NCBI GenBank assembly: GCA_009760855.2
Contig: WPIO01000043.1
Coordinates: 2,234,001 to 2,298,000, forward strand
Source of the DNA: Cristatella mucedo
Lineage: Eukaryota > Bryozoa > Phylactolaemata > Cristatellidae
Reading direction: 5' to 3'
Length of the DNA: 64,000 bases
In this document: positions 1 through 50,293 of the stretch, piece after piece
How the letters are laid out: each line of letters begins with the position of its first letter
How positions within the stretch are numbered: the stretch's first letter is position 1
Position numbers and translations under genes: made by a program
The notes under the pieces: model-generated
Seen by the model: only the letters and a program-made list of their open reading frames with translations
Told to the model about the DNA's origin: nothing
Databases searched by the model: none

Positions 1-260
1 CCAATTTGAGAGTTACGGGAAAACCAAGTGTGATTCAGAAAGTGGTAAATGTATCGTTCACAATCGCCACTGCCAGCATATGTCCTGTTGAATTTGCACG
101 ACATCTAGGCATCCTGTTATAAAGTGACGGTTCATTAGATGACCGCATCATCTCTGCTGTTAAGTCTGCCTACTTTCACCTACATAACATTGCTAAATTT
201 GGCCATGCTCAGACAGGGATACTGAATCTAAATTTGTCTATGCGTCACTCATATATCAAT
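1..260 (+). mobile_element. LINE A relic (reverse-transcriptase C-terminal part)
   Basis: Aligns by eye with about 61500-61780 of the best LINE A copy: the stretch around GSASISPV..A..LGVIF, the block before DDHIS, and the LHNIAK region. Many stops and indels. Its upstream part is cut by the window edge. Confidence 0.75.
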
Positions 261-382
261 ATCAACCGCATTTAATAATGTTTCCAAGAAAAAAATGGAT
301 GCACCGTGAATAAATCCTTTCCGCTTGTGTTTAATGAAGTCTCTGAAACTTCCTCGATGAAAGAAGTTTTACAGTTTTTGCG

Positions 383-468
383 TCACGGCGTTCTGTCATG
401 GCATGCCAATAACATTACATTTTATTTTTCAAACGTGATGGTAACAGCCGATGACAGAACGCCGTGAC
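383..468. repeat. Perfect 18-bp inverted repeat with 50-bp loop
   Basis: Arms GTCACGGCGTTCTGTCAT (383-400) and its exact reverse complement (451-468). The arms are GC-rich in AT-rich surroundings, about 400 bp upstream of the SLC18B1-like start. Could be the remains of a small foldback/MITE or a hairpin; no target duplication is evident. Confidence 0.7.
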
Positions 469-599
469 ATTGCAATTCACTGAAATAAACTGACTAAACT
501 ATACGTGTTAGCTTAAGCATCGAACTGCTAATTCGTTTTGGGCAATAGAGCTCTCAGAGAAGAGGGTTATGCAAAGCTCGACCATAACGTAACTACAAC

Positions 600-851
600 G
601 TCGCGGCCGCCTCGGCACTAGTAAACGGTGGGTCATCTCACCGAAAGCCCATCTAGAAAATGAGGGCTTCAAGGAAGCTGCTCTATCCTAGCCATCATAT
701 CCTGACATATGGTGGTAGGCGTGACTGTGTTCACTGATTGCCGCCCACATTGAGCCTGGGCAGCAGTCTAGACAAGGCCTACAGTGAGCAGCTCCGGCAG
801 ACTCAATGTTGGCGTCATTATCTACTAGAGCTCGAGGGCTGCTCTACGTAA
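600..851 (+). promoter_or_regulatory. Probable 5' UTR / proximal promoter of the SLC18B1-like gene
   Basis: The 250 bases before the ATG are clearly more GC-rich than the flanks, start with a GCGGCCGC stretch and show no recognisable transposon. No TATA box at a convincing distance. Inference from position only; the transcription start cannot be seen. Confidence 0.35.
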
Positions 852-39724
<38,873 letters not shown>

Positions 39725-40261
39725 CTGTCACCGTATGTTAATGTAAGCATCACTTTAAAATTGGCAGTGCATAAGGAAGCTGTAACTAGCTGTCGGTATG
39801 CATGCGAATTCCATGTATGGTTTATAGGTTTACCTAGAACTACAACGCTACCAAAACTGCACACGGAGCTCATGCGAAAAAGAATAAAGTGCTACAAATG
39901 CCAGCAAAATACTTTCGCAGGCACTTGTGAATGCAAATCCTTTAAGCTGTATTCTTTAACAAAGTGGGGCACCGTCAACCCAAAAATCGGTAGCCTCTAT
40001 AGCCAAGGGTACATGAGCATAGAATACATTTAACATAAACCGATTCAGCGAAGGCCTATTAACAACTGTTACTCAGTATCATTTTGCTGGCATATGACGA
40101 ATACTTTTTTATTATGGGAGAACCCTCTATATTTTGCACGACAACATGTTCGGCTACATGGGGCAACGTAAGCCAGTCCCCATCTGCATTGATATGAGGG
40201 AACTGTTTGTTTAAATATTTTTTGAAGGCTGTTCCCAAAAGATTAAACATACTTACAGATT
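39725..40261 (+). other. 3' UTR and downstream flank of the SLC18B1-like gene
   Basis: A 90-codon frame at 39761-40033 lies in the presumed 3' UTR and lacks support as a gene. Confidence 0.45.
39883..39888 (+). terminator. Candidate poly(A) signal AATAAA
   Basis: Canonical hexamer about 160 bases after the SLC18B1-like stop codon, the first AATAAA downstream. Use is inferred. Confidence 0.5.
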
Positions 40262-40445
40262 TATCGTGTGCTAGTTGCATGCTGACCCATGCATGTCATT
40301 CCTTACCAGGTTATTTTTGTTGTTAGGGCATGCTACCACTAACCATTCGATCGTGTTTCCTTTGCATCAAATGTAAAGAGACTAGAGAGAGATTGAGTTC
40401 TATGAGGGAACTTCACTGAGTGTTTTATTATTCTTATTATGAGTA
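40262..40445 (+). mobile_element. LINE A 3'-end fragment
   Basis: GCATGCTGACCCATGCATGTC, ACCACTAACCATTCGATCGT, AGATTGAGTTCTATGAGGGA hairpin arm and a TTTTATTATTCTTATTAT tail. Confidence 0.85.
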
Positions 40446-40924
40446 TGATCTTAATTCGCACGCAATAAATTGGTGAAAAATGCTCATGCTCGCTCACACA
40501 CACCTACGTTAGCTCCATGATCCGATCGAACGAATGGAATGATTAACATGAAAATTCGTACACGAAACTACAAAGAAATACCGCTTTTCGTGCGACTAAT
40601 AGAGTCGATACATGTATTCGCATATAAATAAATAGAAAAAACGTTGCTAACCACAACAGAAGACCGCATTACGAAACGAACTGCTTGAAAATAGAAGACG
40701 GCTGAGGCATGCATGTATGCCACGAAATCTGCCAGCGGACAGAATTTTTTGTAATGTACAAATAACAGTGATTTCACTGATGCAGTACTTTCCCAGCTAA
40801 GCCTTCATGAATCCGAAGACATCCTACCAACTCCTCTTGAATACCCATTTGATTTTTGAGTCATCGCCTTAAAGCTTTAGAGCGCCAGCTAATATCGAAA
40901 CGTGCTCTGTATGAGAGGCATACT

Positions 40925-41725
40925 TTCATTTAAACAACATTGCTAAAATTCGGGCTTGTGCAGAGAGATGTACGACATCTAAATTGGTGCATACATTGGC
41001 GGCATCCCGTCTTGACTCCTATAACTTACTGCTAGCTGGTCTACCGGCCTGGGCTTTCTGGCATTTACAGCTGGTGCAAAGAGCTGCAGCTAGGCTCATC
41101 TGCTGTGAGCTTTGGTTTTGCCACATCACACAGCTTGTCGCCAAGATGCAGTGGCTTCAAATCAAGCAAGGCATCGAAATTCAAGATCTAGTCACTCACT
41201 TTTTAATTACTTCATTCACAGACACCAGTCTCCCTATTAGATCTATATCCAGATACCCAATTACGCTAAGAATGGCATCACCCGCTTTTCGGAATCTAGC
41301 TGTGTCCTCATACCTCTTACAAATCTCAAATTCTTTGTACACTGTGTCTTCAGTTTGTATGCTCTCGCAAAGCCTTGAACTTACTCCCGACCTGCGTGAC
41401 GACATCTCCTAACTTGTCTACATTTAAAAAGATAGTCGAAGCACACCTGTTTATCCCAACATTTAATGGGTCCTTGTGATTTGTTCTTTATTTGCTTTCG
41501 TGTGCTGAGCTGCGCATGCAGCCACTAACCAAACTTGCAGAGTAAGCCTTTGCACGTCACCCATAACCTTGTTATTCTTGTTGTGTAGTCAGCATGCTTC
41601 GCTAGCCATTTGATCGTGCTTCAGTTTCAGCAACTTCGAAGTGGCTAGAAAGAGATTGAGTTCTCTGAAAGGGCTATACCAAGTATATTATCATTAGTGT
41701 TATTATTATTATGTTAGTATTATCA
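40925..41725 (+). mobile_element. LINE A relic (C-terminal third and 3' UTR)
   Basis: A 142-codon stop-free stretch (40984-41412) is the LINE A C-terminal region (LLAGLPAWAFWHLQLVQ), followed by the 3' UTR, hairpin and (TTA)n tail at 41700-41725. Confidence 0.88.
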
Positions 41726-43795
41726 CAAGGGAAATATGTGACCGTCATGATATTCCCATCTTAATCTGAATTTTCAAGACCGACAATACATTTCTCTATC
41801 ACTGATTTTGAGGTAAATGAAGACTACACTATTCTTATAATTGCACTCTAGAAAGCATTGGCTTAGAACTATACTAAATGAGAATGAGTGCTATGCAGGC
41901 ATTTTTTGGTATTAATTGATATTCGCTGAGAAAAAAGGTATTGCGATGATTTTCTAGCACTGAATATATGAACAGGTCACAGTTTATTCAATCAAGGATA
42001 CCTAAATAAGAAATCCACATTTTATTGAAAAGTTTACATAAAATGCTCGTTACTAACCTTGTATTGACGACTAGATGTGCCGATTTATAGTATATAACAG
42101 AAAGATCTGAAGGATAATTAACCAGTCTGCCACCTTCAAGATACATTTTCACAGCCATAACTGATCACTAACACAAGTAAAAGATCTTTGAGGTTTCTAC
42201 ACGTTACATTTATTAAACAAAGCATTTAAATTGCAATAAAATAAATTGGCACGTTTGCCACATTGCTATTTAAACGCCAAAACATTGTACATACCTTATT
42301 CTTACAAGTTTGAAAGTCGCGTTTAGCAAGTTGCACTGAGCTCCTGTTTAGGTTCATAGCATCCCCAAATCAAATGCCTTTCTTCAATTAAATTTTCTCT
42401 GAGCGCCTGTTCTTACTCATGTATCTGGTATATCTACTACTGCACCTTAACGTTCAGAACGTATATACGGCCTGGGAATGCCAAGATTTTTTTCCTAATC
42501 GCTTATTTAATAGAATTATCTTCTTTTGCATCGCACGTATCTTATTTCTAGGTGCATTCAGTGAATGAACTCCTAAGTTGTCTCTAATTTTTCCACAAAG
42601 CACTATCATGGCTACGTTTAAGCCTGTCAATCAAATTCAGCTTTCGATTAGTTTCTGCTACTTTTTATTGGAGCAATTTGCACATCACAAACGCATTTGT
42701 TCGCAGTCACCCACTTTCTTTGCTATGCGGAATTAAATAGCTGATTTTTTTCCATAAAGAGCCTACGTGCACAAAAATGATAAAACTGTCCTTTGAAATA
42801 CCAGCGATAATCCTAATAGGAAATACATTATGAAAGTTAAGCCTCAAAAAACTGCTTTGGGCTACAAATTAAAGGAAAATGCTTATATGGTTTCCATGTA
42901 AAGTTCAAGTATACACCGTTACCAGCTCTCTTACTGTGGATACATTTCTAGACATTGCTGTATACAAGATTCACCAGCCAAAGGTATTTTAGAAGAGAGA
43001 TGGAACAAATATGTATGGTATAGAGAGAACCTTAGGGTTTTAGGAGGCTCGCGCTGACGAGACAGTTCTGCTAACTGCAAACAAGTCAGGTCTGTCCTTG
43101 TGGTCTAGTCCAATAATTTGCCCTGTAGCTATTGGTAAACCAGAAACAATGACTGCACCCTCTGAAAAAGAGACTAAATAATCCCTCTTGAATCGGCTTA
43201 CTCGCTTCGTATCCACGTGAGGAGCTGCAGAAGCCTAATCAATTCTATAGGTACTCATGCAAAGAAATCGCTGCATTATTCTAGCCTAGGCAGATCCTGG
43301 GAGCTAGTCAATGCGGTTAGGTTTTGCGAAGTTTTGCAGGAATCCAGGCTAAAATATACCTGCTATACAAGAATTGAGCTTATGAGTTGCTGCCGCGAAC
43401 TCCAACTGTTGAACTACAACTTTAAGATGGGTATCATTTGACTAGACGCCAACGGACCAACTTTACTCGAAGCACACTTCCCAGAGGATCGCTTGTCAAT
43501 AGAGAACAGGGCAAAATGTTCAACTAATGCTTGTGGTGGTCTGCAAGTTTACAATATCAGTGGATGAGACTTGACCCCTACGGGGAAACGGCTAGGATAC
43601 GACCAGGCGAGCACGATTCGAAGCAAGCCAGTGCCTCATCTGCAAGACTGTTCGTCCTTCTCAATCAATTGAAAATTAAGTAATCGATCGTACAGGTAAT
43701 ACATCAAGCAGGGCAGATACTTGAAAATAATAGAGCAGTAGCATTGCTGTCACCGTTGCTGCTTAGGAGAAGCTGGTCAAATAAACATAATATGC
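41726..43795 (+). other. Intergenic, nothing recognised
   Basis: About 2 kb of AT-rich sequence without a family repeat or believable ORF. Confidence 0.5.
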
Positions 43796-43904
43796 AATTC
43801 ATTTTTATAGCGCCCCAAGCGAACGGGCGCCGCACACATGCCGCTAAGCTCAAGGCCAAGACCTTAGCCAGAACCTAATCAAAGCGAGCACCTTAACCGC
43901 TGGA
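43796..43904 (-). mobile_element. SINE-1 copy, reverse, with inverted head duplication
   Basis: Tail side TTTTTATAGCGCCCCAAGCG on the left, A-box side CCTTAACCGCTGGA on the right. Just outside the head, AGCGGTTAAGG (43912-43922) is the exact inverse of CCTTAACCGCT (43891-43901). Confidence 0.8.
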
Positions 43905-44699
43905 TAAAATGAGCGGTTAAGGCGTGCAGAGGAGCAGTTTAAGAATTAGAGTCAATCGAGTCCCGTACGAGATTCTCCGAACACGTAATTCTTGCAGTAC
44001 ATTGGAAAGACTCTTACGGAAAAACGCTTGAGACTAGGACAAGCAAAAAAGAATAGTTTGGAACTGAGGTATAGTTCGCTGGGACCTCAGAATAGATTAA
44101 GGCTTGTCATACGTGACTTTCAAACGATGGCCGAATAATGAAGCTTTTGAAAAACCCTATTACTTTGAGAAAAATGTAAAATGCAGAGTATACGTGCCGA
44201 CCAGAAAGCGGAATATAGCATAGGGCCGTCACGAGACTAACTTTTCCACTAAATCGGTTTGATATTACCACGACATTTACTAAAACCTATGGAGAGTCGT
44301 CAAGGAGCTATATGATACAAATAGACTTTTACTTAAGCGGATTACTCCAGCCTGGCACCGATATATGCAACTCTTAAATGAAGAAGGATAATCATATTAC
44401 TGTCGGAACCATTATCGTTCGTGAAGTAGTACATCTAAGCATTAGCAAGCAATAGTTCACTCACTTTGGGCCACATGTGCAATATTTCAGTTTCCTACGA
44501 TAGAGAAAACTCTCGCTTTACTTCCCATACATGTATAGACCTGTGGAACGACTTTGAAACTAAGTATATCCTCATCTGACCGAGAACTCCCAGTTGTGCT
44601 AAACGAATGTACTCCTATTTATACTATAAATCTATCTAGTACCTTCCAATCTAATCTAAGAACAAACCACTTTAACCAGACAAGGTTGCTTCGTAGTAG

Positions 44700-44765
44700 C
44701 ACAATAATAACTGAGATACACTTGTATAGCACTTTAGAGAACAGTAGTTCTCCAGGCGCATTACT
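44700..44765 (-). mobile_element. LINE A / SINE-1 tail relic
   Basis: ACTTGTATAGCACTTTAGAG..AGTTCTCCAGGCGC resembles the reverse complement of the shared 3' hairpin. It lies inside a 106-codon frame without ATG, which I do not call. Confidence 0.5.
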
Positions 44766-44929
44766 GATGCTGTTCATGAAGCTTGATCGCATAGTTAATG
44801 GGAGCTTACTTAATTTCTGCAGGTTTAAAATGGTTAGATATGTATTTTCAGGCTATGCATACCACTTTGGTTAGTAACTGCATGCAGTGGTGACAAGCAT
44901 TAGTACACCCAGGGCGGCATACAGACGAC

Positions 44930-45600
44930 TTAATGCTGTGAAAAACGACATACTGTTTAGAAATACAGGTTTTAAAACCAGACCTTTTTTGGTAGCTTCT
45001 TTTTATTTGTCAGTTGCTTTTGATGGCACTGATAAAAAGTCCTTGTGGAACGCCTTCCTATTGGCCTGGAAAAAGCTATTGCATTCTTATAACGGTCCAG
45101 GTTCTGTCTCAACGGTAAACTCTAGGCAGTGGTTCCCAACGTTACTAATAGGGTGACCCTTAAATACAGTTCCTCATGTTGTGGCGACCCCTAAATATTA
45201 AATTATTGTGTTAGAATGTTAAAATGCGTGTTTTCTCGATTTCTGGTCACTAGCGACCCTTTAAAAGGGTCGTTCAACCCCCCAAAAAGGGTCGCGACAC
45301 ACAGATCAAGAACGTCTTCTCTAGAGCACTGCTGTAAACGGACAAAGGTCATACAGGAATCATTGGAGCATATAGTACCATAGAGCACTCTGCTTGTCTC
45401 TTTATTTTCATGTTTCATGCTCTACCTCTTGCCAAAATCATTGACAGACACAATCTAGGTGTCACTTCAACGCAGATAAAGCTCATTCTTACCTTTGCTT
45501 TGATCATTACAAGTGCTACTACCGTGCTGAGTTTTCTCATGACCCTCGGTGCTTGCAGTGATGACCTCCGAGCATAGGTGACAGCTAACCTTCTCAACTA
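44930..45600 (+). mobile_element. LINE A relic (RT core), split by a hAT-type element
   Basis: Left part has the SFYLSVAFDGTDKKSLWNAF counterpart of LDLSAAFDTIDHDVLLERL. Right part resumes at about 45326 with S-E-A-L..VP.SA and HALPLAKIIDRHNLG-V. Heavily decayed. Confidence 0.72.
45127..45318. mobile_element. Short non-autonomous hAT-type DNA element
   Basis: Starts CAGTGGTTCCCAAC and ends with GGGTCGCGACACACAGATCA then AGAACGTCTT, an imperfect inverted terminus. Internally it has GTGGCGACCCCTAAATATTA and AGCGACCCTTTAAAAGGGTC. From memory, these termini resemble Charlie/SPIN-like hAT miniature elements. Flanks: ACTCTAGG before and CTCTAGAG after, consistent with the family's 8-bp nTCTAGAn target. 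No transposase. Confidence 0.75.
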
Positions 45601-45744
45601 GAAACACTATACAACCACATACTATTTATATTATTTCGAAGCTTTGCTTAGAATTGGAGAACTTAAGGCTCCAAATATACTCACCGTGCATAATTCCTGT
45701 GGAATCTGTTAGAATATATGTAGCAGTTCAAGAGTCACTATTTC

Positions 45745-45976
45745 TGATAATAATTATAATAACCATGCACTTGATAGAGCGCCCTCATAGAACTCGATCT
45801 CTTTCTAGGCGCTTTACATTTGCTGCAAATGAAAATGCAATTGAATGATGAGTGATATCATGCTTGATAAACAACTTGAATAACAAGGTTAGGGGTGACA
45901 TGCACAGGGTCAGCATGCAAATATGGTTAGTGGCAGTATGCAGTGTCAGCACGCATAAGCACCTAAAGAACGAATG
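45745..45976 (-). mobile_element. LINE A 3'-end fragment
   Basis: TAATAATTATAATAA tail, hairpin region, 3' UTR (TTAGGGGTGACATGCACAGG, TCAGCATGCAAATATGGTTA). Abuts the 3' end of LINE B at about 45977. Confidence 0.88.
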
Positions 45977-48737
45977 TAATATATCTACTTCTGTAACTCC
46001 ACAAAGTCATAAAGACCACGTGGGTGTTACGCAGGAGAGTTTTGTATAGTGCACTCACAGCCTAAGCGGCTTGCCGTACGCATTCGGTAGATAACAGACT
46101 TCGTCTCACGCAACAAAGAGAAAGTGGGAAGCATAGCAGGGTTAGGAGAGCTGTTCAGGTAGTGAGTAGCATGGAAATGGAAGCTCAGGACCGCTGAAAA
46201 GGATGAGCCTCAGTCGGCAGTAGGTCAGTAGGTGTTGCGTACAAATTGTGGAAGCGAGTTTCACAGTCTAGGACCTACAGAGCTAAAGCTTCTGTCGTCA
46301 ACGGTCTTTAAGCCGAGGAAAGGAGCATCTAATTTCTCGTCCACACAGGACCTGAAGGCACGAATAGGCTGAAACTGGTGCAGCAGTTTAGCTAGGTACG
46401 AAGGAGCCAAGCCGTGGCGGGCCTTGTGGGTCGGCGTAAGAACTTTGCTCTGGATCCGTAGGTCAACCGGCATCCATCCTAGCTCATTCAATAAAAAAGA
46501 CACACGCTCAAGCAGCTGGGACTTGAAAAATAGCCTTGCAGCTATATTCATAGTCGGCTGTGTGGTTCGGCATACAAAACGCTGGCCCAGAACAACGCCA
46601 ACGGTTTATTGTACAAGGCACGGAGCAGCAAGACGCACGACATCCTTCGCCCCCTTCTCACACTAGAGTCCCCTTCCACTCCTCCGGTTGACTTCGATGA
46701 TTAATCGAGGACCACAACAGTGCAGCGGCCAATCCTGATGGTGAATCCACCATCTGGCCACCACCGGGTTACCGGCCAGTGTCCATGCCACATCACAGGC
46801 TCATTAGAGGAGCCGGCCTACACTCAAACTACAGGCTGCAGTGGCCTAATAGGTTTATGTGGCAGCTCAGCCAAAATGTAATTACTATAATCAAGCCAAG
46901 ACCGAACTAAGGAGGTAGTTACATTTTTTTATAAGCAACTGTGAGAGACAGTTCCTAATCTTGGATAGGGATCGGACGTGATGGTTAGCTGTAGAAGCAG
47001 TCTCTGGGATGGAGCTTTAAAAATTGAGGCAGTTGTCGAAAACGACGCCTAAATTTAGATCACGTGGTGATAGTCGCACAATGAATTAAGCTATTAGAAG
47101 AGCAAAACCTTTTAATTCAGCCACAGGCTTAGGGTGTCCTAAGAGCGGCAGTTCGATTTCATCATCATTTAATTTCAGGAAGTTTTCCGACATCCATGAT
47201 TGAATTTAGACAAGGCAATCATTCAGTTTCTCAGTTGCTGCATCAGATTCCGAAGGTTTGAATGACGAATGCAACTGAGTATCATCAGCATAGCAGTGAT
47301 ATCCTAGTCCATGAGCCTAAATGACTTTTCTCAGGTTGTGCATAAATGGAGAGAAGCACGGGGCCGAGTACCGACCCTTGAGAGACTCCACAGGTGACCC
47401 TTCTCGTTTATGAGACCTGACCCCAACACGACACTGATTAAACTCGATCAGACAAGTACGATTTAACAACGCCAGTGCTTCGTCTGCCAGACCGATCGTT
47501 GTTCTCAATCGTTCAAGCAGAACCTCGTGATCAATGGTGTCGAAGGCAGCAGACAGATCAAGCAGAGCTAGGGTAGTGACATTCCCGTCGTCGTTGCCAC
47601 GTATAATGTCATTGTTAACACGGAGAAGAGCAGTTTCAGTGGAGTGCTGCCTCTTGAACCCTTAATGAAATGCTTCCGACGTTCCACTATTTTCAATAAG
47701 TTTAATCAGCTGCTTAGCAACAATTTCTTCAAGAATCTTTGATAAGAAAGGAAGAAGGGAAACTGGGTGATAGTTTTCAAGGACCTCTGTGTCTAATCCA
47801 GGCTTTTTAAGAATCGGTCTAACGATTGCCGATTTGAAGGACTTGGGGACGACCCCTTTTGCCAAAGAAGAATACAAAATCTCGGTTATGGCAGGGCCAA
47901 GTTAGTTTGAGAGTGAAGACCACCAAGATGAGGGTATAGGGTCTTCAGGAGACGAGCTCTTGTTTGCTAAACCTTATTAAGGAAGCCACATGGCATGCAG
48001 AAACCTCGGAGAACCTAATAAGGAAGGTAACAGGCTGTGGAACCGCGATTGCTTTAGTCAGAGGGGGCTTAGTGGAGGCACGAATATTCACAATTTTTTC
48101 AGTAGAGAAGGCTGAAAACTTTTTGGCTGAGCCCTTAATATCCGGGAGCCAGACTTCACTCGGACAGTAAATGGTTTACTGTCTTATAAATCTGTTTAGG
48201 GTCAGACTGGCAGGAATTCAGCTTTCAAAAGATAAAATAAGCCCTGGTTTTTTAAGCTTTCGGGTGTAAGCTCGAAGGAAGGTTTCAAAATTGACTAGAT
48301 CTGCATCAGACCCGATTTGATGAAACGACGTTCAAGCCTGCGCCTAACCCGGTGCATATCTAGGAGTTTCTTTGTAAATTGAAAGGAATCTTCACGACTT
48401 GGAACTCGGATAGAGTGAAAGGGAGCATGTTCGTAAAGAGCAATCCTGAGTGTCATTGTTATAGCATCAGTGAGGGTATCGAGGCTGCCGGTCGAGTCTA
48501 AATGCAGATCAAGAAGGCCTGCATCATAAACAGATTTCAAAAACTTGTCCATATCAATGATTTGTAAGTTACTTTGGTTGACAAATTTGAAATAACCATG
48601 TACGTACAAGGGAGCAGGAACAGTAAACGAGACCTAAAAATGATCTAAGAGGGTCAGTGGGCACACCAAAAGGTCCGTGTGGAAGACATCCTTAGTGATC
48701 TCGAGATCTAGAATGTGGCCACCGACGTGGGTGCTAT
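45977..48737 (-). mobile_element. LINE B copy, long, broken, carrying a solo LTR
   Basis: 3' end on the left. From right to left: endonuclease end with YVHGYFKFVNQSNL (48295-48609), linker, RT start AKGVVPKSFKSAIVRPILKK and NYHPVSLLPFLSKILEEIVA (47662-47877), core blocks (about 47317-47640), HSSFKPSESDAATEKL-like region, C-terminal part with ELGWMPVDLRIQSKVLT and HKARHGLAPSYLA (46261-46551), 3' UTR. Interrupted at 46561-46833. Stops and frameshifts present. Confidence 0.9.
46561..46833. mobile_element. Solo LTR of the TRIM-like family, perfect 5-bp target duplication
   Basis: Starts TGTGGTTCGG, ends CAAACTACA (TG...CA). Contains one 92-bp unit (GATGGTGAATCCACCATCTG, GTGTCCATGCCACATCACAG) homologous to the LTRs at 14869 and 16113. 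GGCTG lies directly on both sides (46556-46560, 46834-46838). Inserted in the C-terminal part of LINE B. It confirms the element ends independently. Confidence 0.88.
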
Positions 48738-49035
48738 GATTACCCACTAAATACTGTCCTAAATAGGTGTGTTTTTAAGTTATTTTTAAATAAGGTCAAG
48801 TCAGGGGACGTTCTGAAGCAAGTCGGAATGGAGTTCCAGATCTTTGGAGCATACGAAGTAAATGCAGGGTCTCCAAAGGATGTGAGGTTTCTACGGGACA
48901 TTGGTAGACTGTTTGATTATGTATAGCGGGTGGTATGATGCTCGGCCAGGTGGGGGGAGTAAATCTGAGAGATTGGCTGGAGCCTAAGAATGAAGTGACC
49001 TGAAAGTGAGCGACAAAACCTTGAAGTCGATCCCT
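48738..49035 (-). mobile_element. LINE A fragment (end of ORF)
   Basis: CCCACTAAATACTGTCCTAA through TCCAAAGGATGTGAGGTTTC to GAAGTGACCTGAAAGTGAGC: the last about 100 codons, without the 3' UTR. Follows LINE B directly. Confidence 0.85.
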
Positions 49036-49061
49036 ATTTATTAGGAAACAGCATTAACTTC

Positions 49062-49200
49062 GCGATTTAGTCCATTTACTTTCAGCTATTCAGCATTGCT
49101 TAAATTCATGCTGGCTATGAAACAATACAGCATTTAGTTTAGTCCATTCATTCGTACCATCCCACTATGGTCTGTGCAACTCGCTGCTTCCTTGATCTTT
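49062..49200 (+). mobile_element. LINE A-like relic
   Basis: Weak match to the F-Q-L-(H)..I-A-K-(M) and LVHSFVTS..CNSLL blocks. Confidence 0.45.
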
Positions 49201-49214
49201 TACCTACACACTCG

Positions 49215-49852
49215 GTGGTATACATAAGGTGCTAAAACCTTACAGTGTGGAGTGTCTGTCGATAGAGTCACACTTTGAGCACGTGTCACCTCTGCTGAAA
49301 AAGCTAGGATGGTTGCGGGTTAAGCAAAGGATACAGAGCAAAGTTCTTACGCTGACCCACAAGGCCCACCACGGCTTGGCTCCTTCGTACCAGCTAAACT
49401 GCTGCATCAGTTTCAGCCTGTTCGCGCCCTCAGGTCCTGTGTGGACAATAAATTAGCTGTCCCATTCCTTCGCTTAAAGACAGTTGGCGACAGAAGCTTT
49501 AGCTCTGCAGGTCCTAGACTGTGGAACCTGCTTCCACAATTCTTACGCAACGACAACTACTTTCCAACTGCCGACTATGGCACATCTTTTTCAGCGGTCC
49601 TGAACTGCTACTTCTATGCTACTCACTACCTCAACTGCTCTCCTAACTCTGCTATGCTTCCCACTTTCTCTTTGTTGCGTGAGAAGAAGTCTGTTGGCTA
49701 CCGAATGCGTACCGAAAGCCGCTAAGGCTGTGAGTGGGCTATTCACAACTCTCCTGAGTAACACCCACGTGGTCTTTATGACTTTGTGGAGTTACAGATG
49801 GAGATACATTACATTACGTTACATTTCATTACATTACATTACATTACTTTCC
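49215..49852 (+). mobile_element. LINE B 3' portion
   Basis: ESHFEHVSPLLKKLGWLRVK and KVLTLTHKAHHGLAPSY (49229-49456), RSFSSAGPRLWNLLPQFLRN (frame of 49441-49725), 3' UTR, and the (ATTAC)n tail at about 49800-49850 that defines the family end. Confidence 0.92.
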
Positions 49853-49854
49853 AT

Positions 49855-50010
49855 TTGTCGCACGGCTCCTCCCATATCTGCACTCGCACCTTATCAAAAA
49901 GGGCATTCACTGACTCTTAGGTCTCTTCATCCCATAGATCCAGCGTTTTCATTAGGGATTCACCCACAAGGCAAAGCTTCGTTGAGCAGCGTTTTTATGA
50001 ATCAGACATA
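49855..50010 (+). mobile_element. LINE A-like relic
   Basis: Reads LTLRSLHPIDPAFSLGIHPQ, resembling LTFRSLHSMAPAYYSDIPPH of LINE A. Short and stop-ridden. Confidence 0.5.
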
Positions 50011-50184
50011 TTTTTGGTGTGCATAAACCCTACTGAAAAATACTTGGAAATCGTACTTTTAGCTCTGTATTACCAAATTCTGAAGTAATGAGCACAAACA
50101 CAAAGGATCTGTTTCTAAAAATCCGTGCAGGGTGATCCGTGCATGACGCATCTAACAATTAAATGCCTCCAAACATTGAACAGA

Positions 50185-50293
50185 CTACCACTGACGATTC
50201 GACCATGCATCCGTTGTGGCTTTCTGAAGTGCCCAGTAAGAGGTTAAATTCCTCTGAGGTTGACTCAAAAACGTATGGTTATTATTATTATTC
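50185..50293 (+). mobile_element. LINE A 3'-tail relic
   Basis: ACTACCACTGACGATTCGAC, the AAATTCCTCTGAGGTTG arm and a TTATTATTATTATT end. Confidence 0.55.

Noticed and set aside
39761-40033. 90-codon frame after the transporter stop
   Set aside because: It lies in the presumed 3' UTR, contains the AATAAA signal and has no recognised domain.
44554-44874. 106-codon frame without ATG
   Set aside because: It contains an antisense LINE A or SINE-1 tail relic and nothing coding-like.
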